A stretch of 64,000 nt of DNA, taken from positions 186,001 to 250,000 of the forward strand of contig NZ_CP081942.1 in NCBI RefSeq assembly GCF_020386635.1. The letters are read 5' to 3'. This DNA is from Pseudomonas sp. MM211 (GTDB lineage: Bacteria > Pseudomonadota > Gammaproteobacteria > Pseudomonadales > Pseudomonadaceae). The notes beneath the pieces were generated by a model, which ran no database searches, was not told the origin of the DNA, and saw nothing but the letters and a program-made list of their open reading frames with translations. Positions within the stretch are counted from its first letter, which is position 1. Every line of letters begins with the position of its first letter. The position numbers and the translations under genes were made by a program. This document shows, one piece after another, positions 63,395-64,000 of this stretch.

Positions 63395-64000
63395 TTATCT
63401 CCGTGGAGGGCTAGAGAAGAAATTTGTTGTTTTTTCCAACTGTGGCAGCACCGCATTCAGGGCTGCCTGCACCGACTCGGCGCCCAGGGCCATGCCCTGC
63501 TGGTGGACGAACTCGACCTGAGTGATACCCAGGGTGCTCAGCACATGACGCAGGTAGGCACTGAGAAAATCCGACTGACGCGCCTGCTCACCGTGATAGA
63601 AGCCGCCGGCACTCACCAGCACCAGAGTGGGCCGATCCTGCAGCAAACCGACTTTGCCCTGCGCCGAGGTGGTGAAACTGCGGTGGATTCTCAGCACGTA
63701 ATCGATCCACAGCTTGAGCGCGGCGGGCACGTTGAAGTTGTGCATCGGGGTGACGATGATCAGGCAGTCGCTGGCCTCCAGCTCGGCAATCAACACTTCG
63801 GAGCAGGCGAAGGCAGGATCATCGAAAGGTGCGGAGCCGGTCAGCGCCGATGCGTATTCGGCACTGACCGGTGGCAGCGGCTCACCAGCCAGATCGCGCT
63901 CGATCACCTCGGCACTTGGCCAGCGCCGCGCTATCAGTTGCCGCGCCATCTGGCTGCCGCTGGCCTCTTGCCGATGCGGACTGCACTCGAGCAACAGAAT
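63395..64000 (-). CDS. FMN-dependent NADH-azoreductase (AzoR-like), N-terminus beyond the window
   Basis: At least 201 codons of a flavodoxin-fold oxidoreductase. The reading frame continues through the window edge as ILLLECSPHRQEASGSQMARQLI, the first strand and FMN phosphate loop, so the true start is a few codons outside. ITPMHNFNVPAALKLWIDYVLRI... and VLVSAGGFY are the flavin and active-site loops of AzoR. Ends EKTTNFFSSPPRR. Reduces quinones or azo compounds with NADH; with the AhpD-like partner it suggests an oxidative or electrophile stress unit. Confidence 0.85.
   Translation of the reverse strand: MLLLECSPHRQEASGSQMARQLIARRWPSAEVIERDLAGEPLPPVSAEYASALTGSAPFDDPAFACSEVLIAELEASDCLIIVTPMHNFNVPAALKLWIDYVLRIHRSFTTSAQGKVGLLQDRPTLVLVSAGGFYHGEQARQSDFLSAYLRHVLSTLGITQVEFVHQQGMALGAESVQAALNAVLPQLEKTTNFFSSPPRR

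Noticed and set aside
1-64000. tRNA, rRNA, CRISPR array, insertion sequence, prophage
   Set aside because: No regularly spaced repeats, transposase or integrase motifs, or recognisable RNA genes were seen. The palindromic repeats found are non-coding.

Overview
This window is a contiguous piece of a high-GC Pseudomonas chromosome. The evidence is gene order. clpB, pgeF, rluD, bamD, pilS-pilR, thiO and fimT-fimU-pilV-pilW-pilX-pilY1-pilE lie in the arrangement known from P. aeruginosa. So do bioBFHCD with fadE-type acyl-CoA dehydrogenases, comF and modE, and the nadE-pncB-pncA / nadD2-nrtR cluster. I cannot name the species. It is not P. aeruginosa itself: pilY2 is missing and there is a second pilY1.

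Layout. (1) 0.0-4.1 kb: the end of a nitroreductase gene, then a four-gene MCE/Mla-type lipid transport operon whose last gene, a lipoprotein, is frameshifted. (2) 4.1-10.3 kb: clpB with a heat-shock promoter, pgeF, rluD, the divergent bamD, and a small PP0621-family gene. (3) 10.3-26.2 kb: the pilS-pilR two-component pair, thiO on the other strand, the minor pilin operon fimT to pilE, and after a terminator a second pilY1 with its own control region and one in-frame TGA. (4) 26.5-37.0 kb: a GntR/FCD regulator converging on a leftward eight-gene operon. That operon holds an enolase-superfamily dehydratase, two related family-5 binding proteins, DppB/C/D/F-like transporter parts and a KdgM-like porin, and reads as a sugar-acid or oligouronide uptake locus. 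Its promoter region carries two near-identical palindromic operators 300 bp apart. (5) 37.0-45.6 kb: a Pmp3-type peptide, an FMN reductase, then an iron-uptake island (FecI sigma, FecR, a frameshifted TonB receptor, FecCD permease, ATPase, binding protein) and a YkvA-type protein. (6) 45.8-51.1 kb: two acyl-CoA dehydrogenases around a membrane diguanylate cyclase. (7) 51.1-58.4 kb: the biotin operon with two small downstream genes, and the divergent comF and modE. (8) 58.5-62.8 kb: NAD salvage genes with the NrtR repressor. (9) 62.9 kb to the end: an AhpD-like protein and a partial azoreductase.

Non-coding features include REP/REPIN-type palindromes, a MITE-like element between nadE and pncB, and candidate operators for sigma-32, Vfr/CRP, a GntR regulator, Fur, PsrA, BirA and NrtR. 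Three genes are interrupted: two by single-base frameshifts, both at a TGGTCC sequence, and one by a nonsense codon. GGACC/GGTCC is strikingly rare across the window by eye. No tRNA, rRNA, CRISPR array, insertion sequence or prophage gene was recognised. The least familiar material is the split second pilY1 cassette, the sugar-acid transporter operon with paired operators, and the BirA site embedded in the comF coding sequence.
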